From NCBI GenBank assembly GCA_029934165.1, contig JAOZMU010000041.1, positions 1 through 13,097 on the forward strand: a stretch of 13,097 bases of DNA, written 5' to 3'. A program made the translations under genes and the position numbers. Under the pieces are notes generated by a model. That model searched no databases, was not told the origin of the DNA, and worked only from the letters and a program-made list of their open reading frames with translations. This document shows, in pieces, positions 1 through 7,203 of the stretch. Within the stretch, counting starts at the first letter, position 1. Each line of letters begins with the position of its first letter. Source of the DNA: Bacteroidales bacterium (lineage in GTDB: Bacteria; Bacteroidota; Bacteroidia; Bacteroidales; JAOZMU01).

Positions 1-155
1 CTAAAACTAAATCAGGCGTAAGTAAAATTATTAATTATTAATTTTCCATTACTTAATGTTCATGTTACAAAATTTATTGGATTTATTTATTTACAATAAT
101 TTTCGGGAAAAGTGTCCATCAAAAACAAAGTTTCACAACATAATAATAGAAACCA

Positions 156-1352
156 ATGCGAACAATATCAATATTACTAATAATTATTCTTGCAGGACAA
201 AATTTGTTCTCCCAAGACAAAGCGGCTTTGCGAGCTGTTTTTTTGTGCGAATCCGAGGAATATAGCGAAGCAATTCGGCATTTTGCGGCTGTTCCAAATT
301 TGAAAACAAACGCCGAGTTATTGGTTTTGCGAGGCAAATGCTTTCTATTATCTGGGAAAACACAGCAGGCAATAACAGATTTTTCTATGGCTAACTCATT
401 GTGTCCCAAACAAGCAAGCCTGATGCTGGCAAGGGCATACGCAAAACTGGGGAATGCGCAAAAAGCAGTAGAAATAATTACGGAGCATATTAAATCGAAG
501 TATCGAAAGCCCGAAAAAAATATCCGCTACTTAATAGAATTTGCCAACATCGACAAAACTCCAGAATGGCAGGCATTCATTCGCAGCGACTTATCAAAAC
601 GATACGAAAGCGAAATGGCAGAGGCTTATTTTGAAATGAGCTTGAATAATAAAGAAAAGGCTATTTTGATATTGGATAATCTTATTGCTCGCAACGATAG
701 AATTCATCGTGCTTACTACCTGAAAGGCAAGGTCTTAATCGCAACAAAAGATTATCACGAAGCGAAAAAAAACTTTGAAAAAGCTTTATCATTAAATAAA
801 AATAACAACGAATATCGTATTGAATATGCTCGTGCCTGCGCTTTAGAAGGCGATGATAGCAAGGCTTTTGCAGTGTTTTCGGAATTAATAATAAAGCAAC
901 CTTATAAGGCAAACCTATATTTTGAGCGCAGCAAAGTTGCAGAAAGGCTTAATTTACATGACATTGCGTTAAATGATTTGCAGGTTTTTACAGACGCAGC
1001 GCCAAAAAGTATTGCGGCAGAACTTATGAAAGGAAAAATTTATGCAAAAAACAACAATAACTTTAAAGCTATCAGGTGTTTTAACGCAGTGTTGAAAGAA
1101 ACAGAACCTACGGAATCTTTGTTTTTGGCGCGTGCAGATGCTTATGTAAAAACCAAGACGTATAAAATGGCGATTCATGATTATTCGATGGCGCTTGACC
1201 TTGTTCCCAATAATGGAAAAACATACTATAAACGTGCTAATATTCATTTCCAAATAGGTGATAATGAGAAGGCTTGCTACGATTTGGGCAAAGCTCTTCA
1301 TTTTGGATATGTGAAAGCTCGAATAAAAATAATGCAAAATTGCAAACCCTAA
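156..1352 (+). CDS. Secreted TPR-repeat protein
   Basis: This 398-residue protein begins with a hydrophobic signal peptide (residues 1-20, ending LFSQ before DKAAL), so it is probably exported to the periplasm. The rest is a solenoid of tetratricopeptide repeats. Clear helix pairs lie near residues 52-84, 152-180, 184-217, 219-250, 251-284, 286-317, 319-352 and 354-384, with typical TPR signatures such as AYYLKGKVLIATKDYHEA and YYKRANIHFQIGDNEKA. A less regular stretch at 115-150 separates the N-terminal repeats from the rest. TPR proteins usually act as protein-binding scaffolds; no catalytic domain is visible and the partner is unknown. The ATG at 156 is chosen because the signal peptide follows it directly; no Shine-Dalgarno sequence is present. 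The next gene starts 74 bases downstream on the same strand with no terminator between them, so co-transcription is possible. Confidence 0.88.
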   Translation: MRTISILLIIILAGQNLFSQDKAALRAVFLCESEEYSEAIRHFAAVPNLKTNAELLVLRGKCFLLSGKTQQAITDFSMANSLCPKQASLMLARAYAKLGNAQKAVEIITEHIKSKYRKPEKNIRYLIEFANIDKTPEWQAFIRSDLSKRYESEMAEAYFEMSLNNKEKAILILDNLIARNDRIHRAYYLKGKVLIATKDYHEAKKNFEKALSLNKNNNEYRIEYARACALEGDDSKAFAVFSELIIKQPYKANLYFERSKVAERLNLHDIALNDLQVFTDAAPKSIAAELMKGKIYAKNNNNFKAIRCFNAVLKETEPTESLFLARADAYVKTKTYKMAIHDYSMALDLVPNNGKTYYKRANIHFQIGDNEKACYDLGKALHFGYVKARIKIMQNCKP

Positions 1353-1426
1353 CCATGAATATTATCAGGCAATAAACCTATTCTTAATTTTTAATTTTTA
1401 TTTCACATCTAAATTAGTCACGTTTT

Positions 1427-3505
1427 ATGAAACGTATTCTAGGATTTATGGTTATCACTTTGTTGTTATGCAATTGCAATTCAGGCGATAACAAAAAAAA
1501 GACGGTCGATAAAACCGAAAAACCGACTGCCACTCCAATTGCAAATTTAATTAGTGCGGCAGATATTTCTGCAACCGTGGTTTTACTTACTAAAAAACAC
1601 GAAGCAACAGAAAAAGAGCGCATCGAAAAAGGTGTAGCTCGTGTGGCGGCTTTGTGGCAAAAATCGGACGGAACGGTAGAAGAGTTCAAGACATTTTGTA
1701 CCGAAAAATTTATTCCACAAGGCGAAAAGTTAGATATAGCCTTCGATAAATTATCTGCGAATTTTGAAATCATGTACGGAATGTTCAATAAAATGCAGCT
1801 AGATTTGCGAGTACCGTTAGAACTTGATAAAGGCGAAGTTACTGATATTGATATGCTTTTTGGTGCATACAACGCAAGTGCGCATATAACGCAAGATTTT
1901 TTCGCGAATAAAATTGCTTTCCTTGTGGCTTTGAATTTTCGGTTTTTTGACCTTGAAGAGAAGATGAAAAAAGGCGAAAATTGGTCGCGCAAGGAGTGGG
2001 CATTTGCACGTATGGGAGATATGTTTACATCGCGGATTTCGGCGGAGGTACTTCAAGAATACAGCAAAATTTCTACCGATGCAGACGCATATATTTCGGA
2101 ATATAATATATATATGGGTAAATTATTAACCGAAAATGGCGAAAAACTTTTTCCCGAGAAAATGAAGCTAATTACGCACTGGGGTTTGCGAGATGAAATC
2201 AAATCGAACTATGCCGTTGACAACGGTTTGGTTAAGCAAGAAATGGTTTATTCTGTAATGCAAAACATTATAAATCAGTCGATTCCAGAATCTGTAATTA
2301 ACAGCGATAAGCTCGAATGGAATCCTAATAGCAACAAAGTTTATGAAAACGGCAAAGAAATTGCAGCAACTCCAGAGCCTAACACGCGATACCAACACAT
2401 GCTTAATGTTTTTCGTGCGATACGCAAGATTGATGCTTATAACCCTCAAGTTCCCACATACTTAGATAGAAAATTTGACGAAGAACTAGAAATTCCGATG
2501 GAACAAATTGAGCAGTTGTTTACAGAGCTGGTTTCGTCGCCACAGATACGAAAAGTTGGAAAAATCATCAGTAAACGCCTATGCAGAAAACTCCGTCCTT
2601 TTGATATTTGGTACGATGGATTCAAAGCGCGCAGTAGCATAAACGAAGATGATTTAAACAAGCAAACGCGCGAAAAATACCCAACTGCAATGGCTCTTGA
2701 AAATGATTTGGCAAATATCTTACGAAAACTGCAATTTACCGACGAAAAGGCTGAGTATATTGCATCAAAAATCCGTGTCGATGCCTCACGTGGTGCTGGT
2801 CATGCAGCAGGCGCATCAATGCGTGGCGACAAAGCACGATTGCGAACTAGGGTCGGAAAAAATGGTATGAATTACAAGGGCTATAATATTGCAGTTCACG
2901 AGTTTGGACACAATGTTGAGCAGACAATTTCTTTGTATGATGTAGATTATTATACGATGAACGGCGTACCGAATACCGGCTTTACGGAAGCTCTTGCGTT
3001 TTTATTTCAAAAGCGTGATTTAGAGCTACTTGGAATGAAAGACGAAACGCCAAATAAAAAAGAGCTGAAAATTCTTGACCAACTTTGGGCTGCATACGAG
3101 ATAATGGGCGTGTCGTTAGTCGATATGAAAGTTTGGCAGTGGATGTATGATAATCAAGATGCTACGCCAGCACAACTGAAGGGTGCAATCGACAAAATCT
3201 CAAAAGAAGTTTGGAATAAGTATTTTGCCGATGTTTTTGAATCTAAAGACGAACCTATTTTGGCAATATATTCGCACATGGTGATTTATCCGCTTTATTT
3301 ACCGGCATATCCAATTGGTCAATTGATTGAGTTTCAGATAGGTCAGTATGTTGAAGGAAAGAATTTTGCCACCGAAACAGAACGAATGTTTAAGCAAGGA
3401 CGCATTGTGCCACAACAGTGGATGCGCGAAGCGGTTGGTAACGAACTGTCAATCAAACCAATGCTTGATGCCGCAGACGAGGCAATGAAGCAACTTGATG
3501 AGTAA
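1427..3505 (+). CDS. HEFGH zinc metallopeptidase-like lipoprotein (M3-like)
   Basis: The 692-residue product starts with a lipoprotein-type signal (MKRILGFMVITLLLCNCNSG; acylated Cys15 or, more likely, Cys17), so it is expected to be membrane-anchored. A zinc-binding HEFGH motif is at residues 491-495 in the context NIAVHEFGHNVEQ. A glutamate 26 residues later (GFTEALAF, Glu521) is well placed as the third zinc ligand of a gluzincin (clan MA). The mostly helical N-terminal half, the motif spelling and the C-terminal YPLYLPAYPIGQLIEF segment (about 621-636) recall M3 oligopeptidases (thimet, Dcp and PepF relatives), although the second M3 histidine after HEFGH is not obvious. M49 (dipeptidyl peptidase III, HEXXXH) was considered and does not fit. 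A peptidase role is inferred; substrate unknown. A strong hairpin terminator follows 16 bases after the stop codon. The signal sequence fixes the ATG at 1427. Confidence 0.8.
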   Translation: MKRILGFMVITLLLCNCNSGDNKKKTVDKTEKPTATPIANLISAADISATVVLLTKKHEATEKERIEKGVARVAALWQKSDGTVEEFKTFCTEKFIPQGEKLDIAFDKLSANFEIMYGMFNKMQLDLRVPLELDKGEVTDIDMLFGAYNASAHITQDFFANKIAFLVALNFRFFDLEEKMKKGENWSRKEWAFARMGDMFTSRISAEVLQEYSKISTDADAYISEYNIYMGKLLTENGEKLFPEKMKLITHWGLRDEIKSNYAVDNGLVKQEMVYSVMQNIINQSIPESVINSDKLEWNPNSNKVYENGKEIAATPEPNTRYQHMLNVFRAIRKIDAYNPQVPTYLDRKFDEELEIPMEQIEQLFTELVSSPQIRKVGKIISKRLCRKLRPFDIWYDGFKARSSINEDDLNKQTREKYPTAMALENDLANILRKLQFTDEKAEYIASKIRVDASRGAGHAAGASMRGDKARLRTRVGKNGMNYKGYNIAVHEFGHNVEQTISLYDVDYYTMNGVPNTGFTEALAFLFQKRDLELLGMKDETPNKKELKILDQLWAAYEIMGVSLVDMKVWQWMYDNQDATPAQLKGAIDKISKEVWNKYFADVFESKDEPILAIYSHMVIYPLYLPAYPIGQLIEFQIGQYVEGKNFATETERMFKQGRIVPQQWMREAVGNELSIKPMLDAADEAMKQLDE

Positions 3506-3521
3506 CGTTTTTATTACACGC

Positions 3522-3567
3522 AAAAACCTCTCAATTTGTGTAGCGATACTCAAATTGAGAGGTTTTT
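3522..3567 (+). terminator. Strong intrinsic terminator after the metallopeptidase gene
   Basis: A perfect 17-base-pair inverted repeat (arms 3522-3538 and 3551-3567, core CCTCTCAATTTG / CAAATTGAGAGG) encloses a 12-base loop and ends in a run of seven Ts. It begins 16 bases after the peptidase stop codon. The A-run at the 5' side means it could also stop transcription arriving on the minus strand. Confidence 0.93.
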
Positions 3568-3607
3568 TTAACCACACATTTTTTATCACTACACTTTCTT
3601 CGCAGTA

Positions 3608-3633
3608 GTAAGCACTCATACAAAAGTTTTTAC
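3608..3633 (+). repeat. Degenerate fragment of the 92-base repeat
   Basis: These 26 bases match the first part of the full repeat (3659-3684) at about 22 positions (shared TACAAAAGTT block), in the same orientation and 51 bases upstream of copy A. The following bases are no longer similar, so this is a decayed or partial copy standing in tandem with copy A. Confidence 0.55.
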
Positions 3634-3656
3634 TTATTTGCATGTCTGTAATTTGC

Positions 3657-3748
3657 TGCTAAGTACTCTTACAAAAGTTCTTACGCTTTTTTATTAACCT
3701 AAGTTGTTAATACACAGCTTAAACGTTTCATAAAAATAGGTCTTAGAC
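3657..3748 (+). repeat. 92-base dispersed repeat, copy A
   Basis: This copy is almost identical to copy B at 4839-4930. By eye the only differences are a T-run one base longer and an A-run one base shorter. It starts TGCTAAGTACTCTTAC and ends TAGGTCTTAGAC. Its ends form a short imperfect terminal inverted repeat sharing CTAAG/CTTAG. The interior contains a perfect six-base hairpin (ATTAAC at 3693-3698 with GTTAAT at 3706-3711) and the palindrome AAACGTTT. There is no open reading frame in it. It lies about 150 bases downstream of the metallopeptidase gene, same strand, beyond that gene's terminator. Confidence 0.93.
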
Positions 3749-3804
3749 TTTAGTTCGAGTTTTACAGAACTGCGTAAGCAACACTAATTAGTATCTGTCC
3801 ATAA

Positions 3805-3886
3805 AGTCTCGGTGTTGATGTCTTTGCAAAATTATATATTTTTAAATATCTTATTAATAAGTAGTTAAAATATCAACGCCGAGACT
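3805..3886. repeat. Long inverted repeat (15-base arms)
   Basis: The arms 3805-3819 (AGTCTCGGTGTTGAT) and 3872-3886 (ATCAACGCCGAGACT) are complementary at 14 of 15 positions, and the remaining pair would be G:U in RNA. The 52-base spacer is nearly all A/T. There is no poly-T tail, so it does not look like a standard terminator. It may be a structured RNA stem in the leader of the transporter gene (106 bases before its start) or the remnant of a small transposable element. The arms are unrelated to the 92-base repeat. Confidence 0.7.
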
Positions 3887-3991
3887 AATACTGAATCATA
3901 CCAACACTATTATGTAGGGACTATTATAAATCAACAACAAACAGCAAATAATGGTATAGGTTAATCTTTGTTCTAAATAAATTCTCTCGAA

Positions 3992-4891
3992 ATGATTTTT
4001 CTTTTATTAAATATTATTTGCTCGACGATAATTGTTGTTGTCTTCAAACTAATTGGAAATCTGAAGATTAACACCAATAATACAATAGTTTTCAATTATA
4101 TTACAGCTTGCATTTTAGGATTATTACTAAACAAATCCACATCTAATTGGACATTTTCTTTTGGAGAACCATGGGTATATATCGCCTTAGTAATTGGGTC
4201 TTTCTTTGTTCTTTTGTTTCATCTAATTGCATTTACATCGCAAAAAGTTGGCATCGGAACTGCATCTATATCCGCAAAAATGTCTATGGTAATACCCATA
4301 ATATTTTCGGTTTTATGGTATAAAGAAGAGACATCTTTTGTTAAATACGCAGGTATAATACTCGCACTTGTATCGGTGTTTTTAATAGTCTTTCGGAATA
4401 GCGAAAAGAAAATTGATAGGCGGTTTATTATTTTGCCAATCATTCTATTTGTAGGCACTGGACTTGTCGATATTTTGATGAAATACTCTCAGCAAGAGTA
4501 CATTAGCGATGAGAAACTTCCCATGTTTTCGTCTGTTCTTTTTGGTGTTGCGGCAATAATTGGTGTAGGCTACAATTTTGTTGTGAGCAAAAATTTCGGC
4601 GGCTATTTATCGTTACGTAGCATTTTTGCCGGATTGATTTTAGGTTGTGCCAATTTTGGGTCGGTCTATTTTTTCATTCTCGCACTCTCGCACAGCAAAT
4701 TGGACAGTTCTGTTGTTTTTGGGCTCAATAACACTGGCGTTGTCGGGCTTTCGGTGTTAATTGGCGTTTTGGCGTTTTCCGAAAAACTATCGAAATTAAA
4801 CTGGGTAGGAGTTGCACTTGCCGTTATCGCAATTGCCATGCTAAGTACTCTTACAAAAGTTCTTACGCTTTTTATTAACCTAAGTTGTTAA
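3992..4891 (+). CDS. EamA/DMT-superfamily transporter, 3' end made by repeat B
   Basis: The 299-residue protein has ten predicted membrane helices (about 1-21, 30-47, 61-82, 89-109, 117-134, 145-164, 177-197, 208-231, 239-262 and 268-286). These form two repeated five-helix halves, the layout of the drug/metabolite transporter (EamA) superfamily in the inner membrane. Family features include the ISAKMSMVIPIIFSVLWYKE segment in the first half and SSVVFGLNNTGVVGLSVLIG in the second. Substrate cannot be deduced; relatives move small metabolites or amino acids. From residue 283 on (MLSTLTKVLTLFINLSC) the reading frame runs inside repeat copy B, which also supplies the stop codon. The natural C-terminus therefore seems to have been replaced, although the tenth helix is still complete. 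The ATG at 3992 puts the first helix at the N-terminus. The gene is flanked by direct repeats A and B. Confidence 0.87.
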   Translation: MIFLLLNIICSTIIVVVFKLIGNLKINTNNTIVFNYITACILGLLLNKSTSNWTFSFGEPWVYIALVIGSFFVLLFHLIAFTSQKVGIGTASISAKMSMVIPIIFSVLWYKEETSFVKYAGIILALVSVFLIVFRNSEKKIDRRFIILPIILFVGTGLVDILMKYSQQEYISDEKLPMFSSVLFGVAAIIGVGYNFVVSKNFGGYLSLRSIFAGLILGCANFGSVYFFILALSHSKLDSSVVFGLNNTGVVGLSVLIGVLAFSEKLSKLNWVGVALAVIAIAMLSTLTKVLTLFINLSC

Positions 4892-4930
4892 TACACAGCT
4901 TAAACGTTTCATAAAAAATAGGTCTTAGAC
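4839..4930 (+). repeat. 92-base dispersed repeat, copy B
   Basis: This direct repeat of copy A has the same length (92 bases) and differs only in two homopolymer lengths. Its first 53 bases lie inside the 3' end of the transporter gene and encode that protein's last residues and TAA stop codon. The sequences outside the two copies differ from the first base beyond TGCTAAG on the left and GTCTTAGAC on the right, which defines the element boundaries. Near-identity suggests recent duplication or homogenisation. Confidence 0.93.
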
Positions 4931-5063
4931 AACAAATATTTTTTAACGCAAAACCTCACCATAGCGTGACTCTTTTTAGGTGGTTAAAATAACAAAATCG
5001 GTATTAATTTGTTAAAATTTAAAGCAATCCCCCAAATAAAAGGAGGTTATTCTCCACTCCAAC

Positions 5064-5098
5064 ACAAAAACGCTACCTTTATCGGTGGCGTTTTTTGT
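5064..5098 (+). terminator. Intrinsic terminator downstream of the transporter
   Basis: CGCTACC (5071-5077) pairs with GGTGGCG (5084-5090) around the loop TTTATC, with one G:U pair. It is preceded by an A-run and followed by six Ts. It lies about 170 bases after the transporter stop codon, beyond repeat B. Because of the symmetrical A- and T-runs it could work on both strands. Confidence 0.8.
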
Positions 5099-5159
5099 TA
5101 TCATCGGACACAATGCAATTTGTCGTTACTGTTCGGATAAAAAGAGCCGTTATTCTTTA

Positions 5160-5191
5160 TTCGCATATCTAATCTTTTTTGTATAGTTTTG
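5160..5191 (+). promoter_or_regulatory. Candidate Bacteroidetes-type promoter for the SWIM gene
   Basis: TAGTTTTG (5184-5191) fits the Bacteroides -7 consensus TAnnTTTG exactly. Twenty bases before it, TTCG (5160-5163) matches the -33 TTTG at three of four positions. Transcription would start about 130 bases before the SWIM-protein start codon, downstream of the terminator. It is supported only by the consensus match. Confidence 0.3.
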
Positions 5192-5325
5192 TTGGCATAT
5201 TTTCATAGCCAGTGAATAAGGTTTATAAGCTATGAGAGCTACTTTCTTTTAAGATAAAATAAAATATACGGTTATAAAAAGGGTTGCCAAAATAGAAAAA
5301 CAATCAAAAAAACTCAGTATTTATT

Positions 5326-7122
5326 ATGAGCGAAAAGTTACCATTTACGGAAGATGATATAAGTATTTTAGCCACTGATAGAAGTTTTGAAAGAGGCGAG
5401 CAATATTATTCTAACGGTCTTGTTGGAAAAATATCCCGAACTGGCAATTTGTTTGAAAGTGAAGTTTTGGGCTCACATTTATATAAGGTGAGTTTGGATA
5501 TTGAAGACAATGTAATGGATTTTTCTTGTTCGTGTCCTTACGACTGGGGCGGAATTTGCAAACATCAGGTTGCTTTTGCGTTAGCAATATTGGACAATAA
5601 TAACATTTACTACATCGAAAAAGCGCAAGTAACTAACAGAATTTCAGATGATAAAGAATTTAAGGAACTATTCGGAAAGATAAAAAATTCTTTCAAAAAC
5701 AAATTTCTGGAACAACTCTTAAAACGCGATTCCGATTTACGGGGTCAATTTTCTGCTTTCGTAAAAAATGACAATAACGAAACGGATACACCAAAAAAAA
5801 TCGACGAAATTTTTGGAGAAAACATCGAAACCATAAAAACAGATATATTCGACGAATTAACTATCTTGGATTTCGACGATTTGAATGATTTTGATGAATA
5901 TAACAGAGGTTATAATTATTACGAAGATTACTACGGCTATGATGCTGCCTGTGAGCTTATTAAAAAAGTATTTCAACCATACCAAGCCAGTGCAACCGAG
6001 TACATAAAAAAAGGTAATTTAGTTGATTCTATTAGAATAATTCTTGGAATGTATGAAGGTTCTCAAAATCTTCCCGAACCAGAATATTCTGAATATGAGA
6101 TTTTTGATGATTACAACTACGAATTAAAATCATTGTTCGAGGAAACAATGACACCATTAGTTACAGAAATAAAAAAATCGGTAAAATCGGAAGAGAACAT
6201 AAAAAAAACTATTGATTTGATAATTGATAGATTCTTATATTATGAAAACCAGCCTGTTAAAGAGAAGGAAAAAGAAAACTCTTCTATCAAATATGACCTA
6301 AAAATATTTGAAAAACTTTTTATTTCACTCATAATAAACAAAGAAATTGGCGAACATTTTCTAAAATCCATTAACGACAATGAGCTAGTATGTGTTGGTT
6401 TGTCGTTTATTTTATTGGAAATTGCAGAGCAAACTTCAAATGAAAAACTTTGGCTTGCAACAGCAGAAGAATTTGCTGGTTCTCAGCAACTTATAGCACA
6501 AAAACTATTAGATAAATATCTAAAACAAAACGATGAAACCAACTTTAACAGAATAGCAAAAAAGGCTTTTAAGGCTTGGGCAGATAGTTTTGATTTTTAT
6601 TTAGTCAGCAATCTAAATATCGAATCCGATAAAACGCTTTATATTAAAGCTTTAAAAAACTACACAACAAAAAAAACAAGTCTGAAATATTACAAAATTC
6701 TACGAAATTATTACTCGCAATCAGAGAAAGAAAACTATGTAAATCAAATCGGAAATAGCTATAACAAAGTGTTTTATGTTGGCATTCTGGAAATTGAGGA
6801 ACGTTTCGATGACATTCTGAAATTGGCAGAAAGAGAAATTAACAATGATGACAATTTGCATAATTTCATCAAGCCAATAGTAAACAAATTTCCGAAAAAA
6901 TGTTTTGCTATGGTATTAGGCAAGTGCGAAAAAGCGATAAACTCATCGGACAAAGGTCGTAAAACATACAAAAAAATGGCGAAGTGGTTGAAAGAATTAA
7001 CGAAAGTAGAAGCAATACAAGTTGAATTTAAAACTTACTTGAAAACTCTATATCACAGAAAACCAAACCATCCCGCATTGAAAGACGAAATGAGAAAGGC
7101 AAATCTAATAAAAACCGACTGA
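5326..7122 (+). CDS. SWIM zinc-finger protein
   Basis: The 598-residue protein has a SWIM zinc finger of the form CxCx7CxH near the N-terminus: Cys68, Cys70, Cys78 and His80 in FSCSCPYDWGGICKHQVA. SWIM domains bind zinc and are thought to contact DNA or protein; in bacteria they occur beside SWI/SNF helicases or, as here, at the front of long helical proteins of unknown role. No signal peptide is present, so it is cytoplasmic. Residues 173-206 are very acidic and tyrosine-rich. The remainder is predominantly charged helices that look like an irregular alpha-solenoid, and the C-terminus (YLKTLYHRKPNHPALKDEM) resembles the tail of other SWIM proteins. No helicase or nuclease motif was seen. The ATG at 5326 follows an AT-rich leader with no ribosome-binding site. 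The caspase-like gene starts 81 bases downstream with no terminator between, so the two may share a transcript. Confidence 0.85.
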   Translation: MSEKLPFTEDDISILATDRSFERGEQYYSNGLVGKISRTGNLFESEVLGSHLYKVSLDIEDNVMDFSCSCPYDWGGICKHQVAFALAILDNNNIYYIEKAQVTNRISDDKEFKELFGKIKNSFKNKFLEQLLKRDSDLRGQFSAFVKNDNNETDTPKKIDEIFGENIETIKTDIFDELTILDFDDLNDFDEYNRGYNYYEDYYGYDAACELIKKVFQPYQASATEYIKKGNLVDSIRIILGMYEGSQNLPEPEYSEYEIFDDYNYELKSLFEETMTPLVTEIKKSVKSEENIKKTIDLIIDRFLYYENQPVKEKEKENSSIKYDLKIFEKLFISLIINKEIGEHFLKSINDNELVCVGLSFILLEIAEQTSNEKLWLATAEEFAGSQQLIAQKLLDKYLKQNDETNFNRIAKKAFKAWADSFDFYLVSNLNIESDKTLYIKALKNYTTKKTSLKYYKILRNYYSQSEKENYVNQIGNSYNKVFYVGILEIEERFDDILKLAEREINNDDNLHNFIKPIVNKFPKKCFAMVLGKCEKAINSSDKGRKTYKKMAKWLKELTKVEAIQVEFKTYLKTLYHRKPNHPALKDEMRKANLIKTD

Positions 7123-7203
7123 AATTATGTCCGTCCATAAAGCCCCATCGCTGGTCTAATAAAACAATAGGCAACAATAATATTATCTAAGTAAAATGGA
7201 GTT

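Larger units (their letters stand above)
3506..3991. other. 486-base intergenic region dense in repeats
   Basis: No gene was found here on either strand. The region holds, in order, the peptidase terminator, the repeat fragment, 92-base repeat copy A, a GTCCATAAAG motif at 3797-3806 that recurs at 7133-7142, and the 15-base inverted repeat. The 105 bases just before the transporter start contain TTAATCTTTG (3961-3970), which only loosely resembles a -7 element and has no convincing -33 partner. Confidence 0.75.
4892..5325. other. 434-base intergenic region between transporter and SWIM gene
   Basis: No gene was found. It contains the end of repeat B, the terminator at 5064-5098, and a weak promoter candidate near 5160-5191. 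The stretch 4931-5060 has small GGAGG/CCTCC-type motifs (for example AAAAGGAGGTTATTCTCC, about 5039-5054), but no start codon at a usable distance and no larger structure were recognised. Confidence 0.6.

Noticed and set aside
1..21. Tail of an upstream gene (open frame to TAA at 19-21)
   Set aside because: Only six codons are visible, too few to support a coding call.
77..104. Promoter before the TPR gene (TTG plus TAATTTTC)
   Set aside because: The -7 element has a mismatch at its key G and spacing is about 17 rather than 19-20 bases; too weak to annotate.
1420..1435. Palindrome ACGTTT-TATG-AAACGT over the metallopeptidase start codon, sharing a 13-mer with the reverse complement of the 92-base repeat
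   Set aside because: Short AT-rich matches of this size can occur by chance and the similarity does not extend beyond the 13 bases.
3608..3748. CRISPR array
   Set aside because: Only one full repeat and one decayed partial match are present here; there are no regular spacers and no cas genes.
3761..3772. GTTCGAG followed by TTTTACAGAAC as a tRNA T-arm
   Set aside because: No acceptor stem, anticodon arm or D-arm could be fitted around it.
3657..4930. Repeats A and B as integron attC sites
   Set aside because: Position and orientation fit, but clear RYYYAAC/GTTRRRY core sites at the ends were not found, no integrase is in the window, and copy C is a lone copy amid core genes. Kept only as a hypothesis in the findings.
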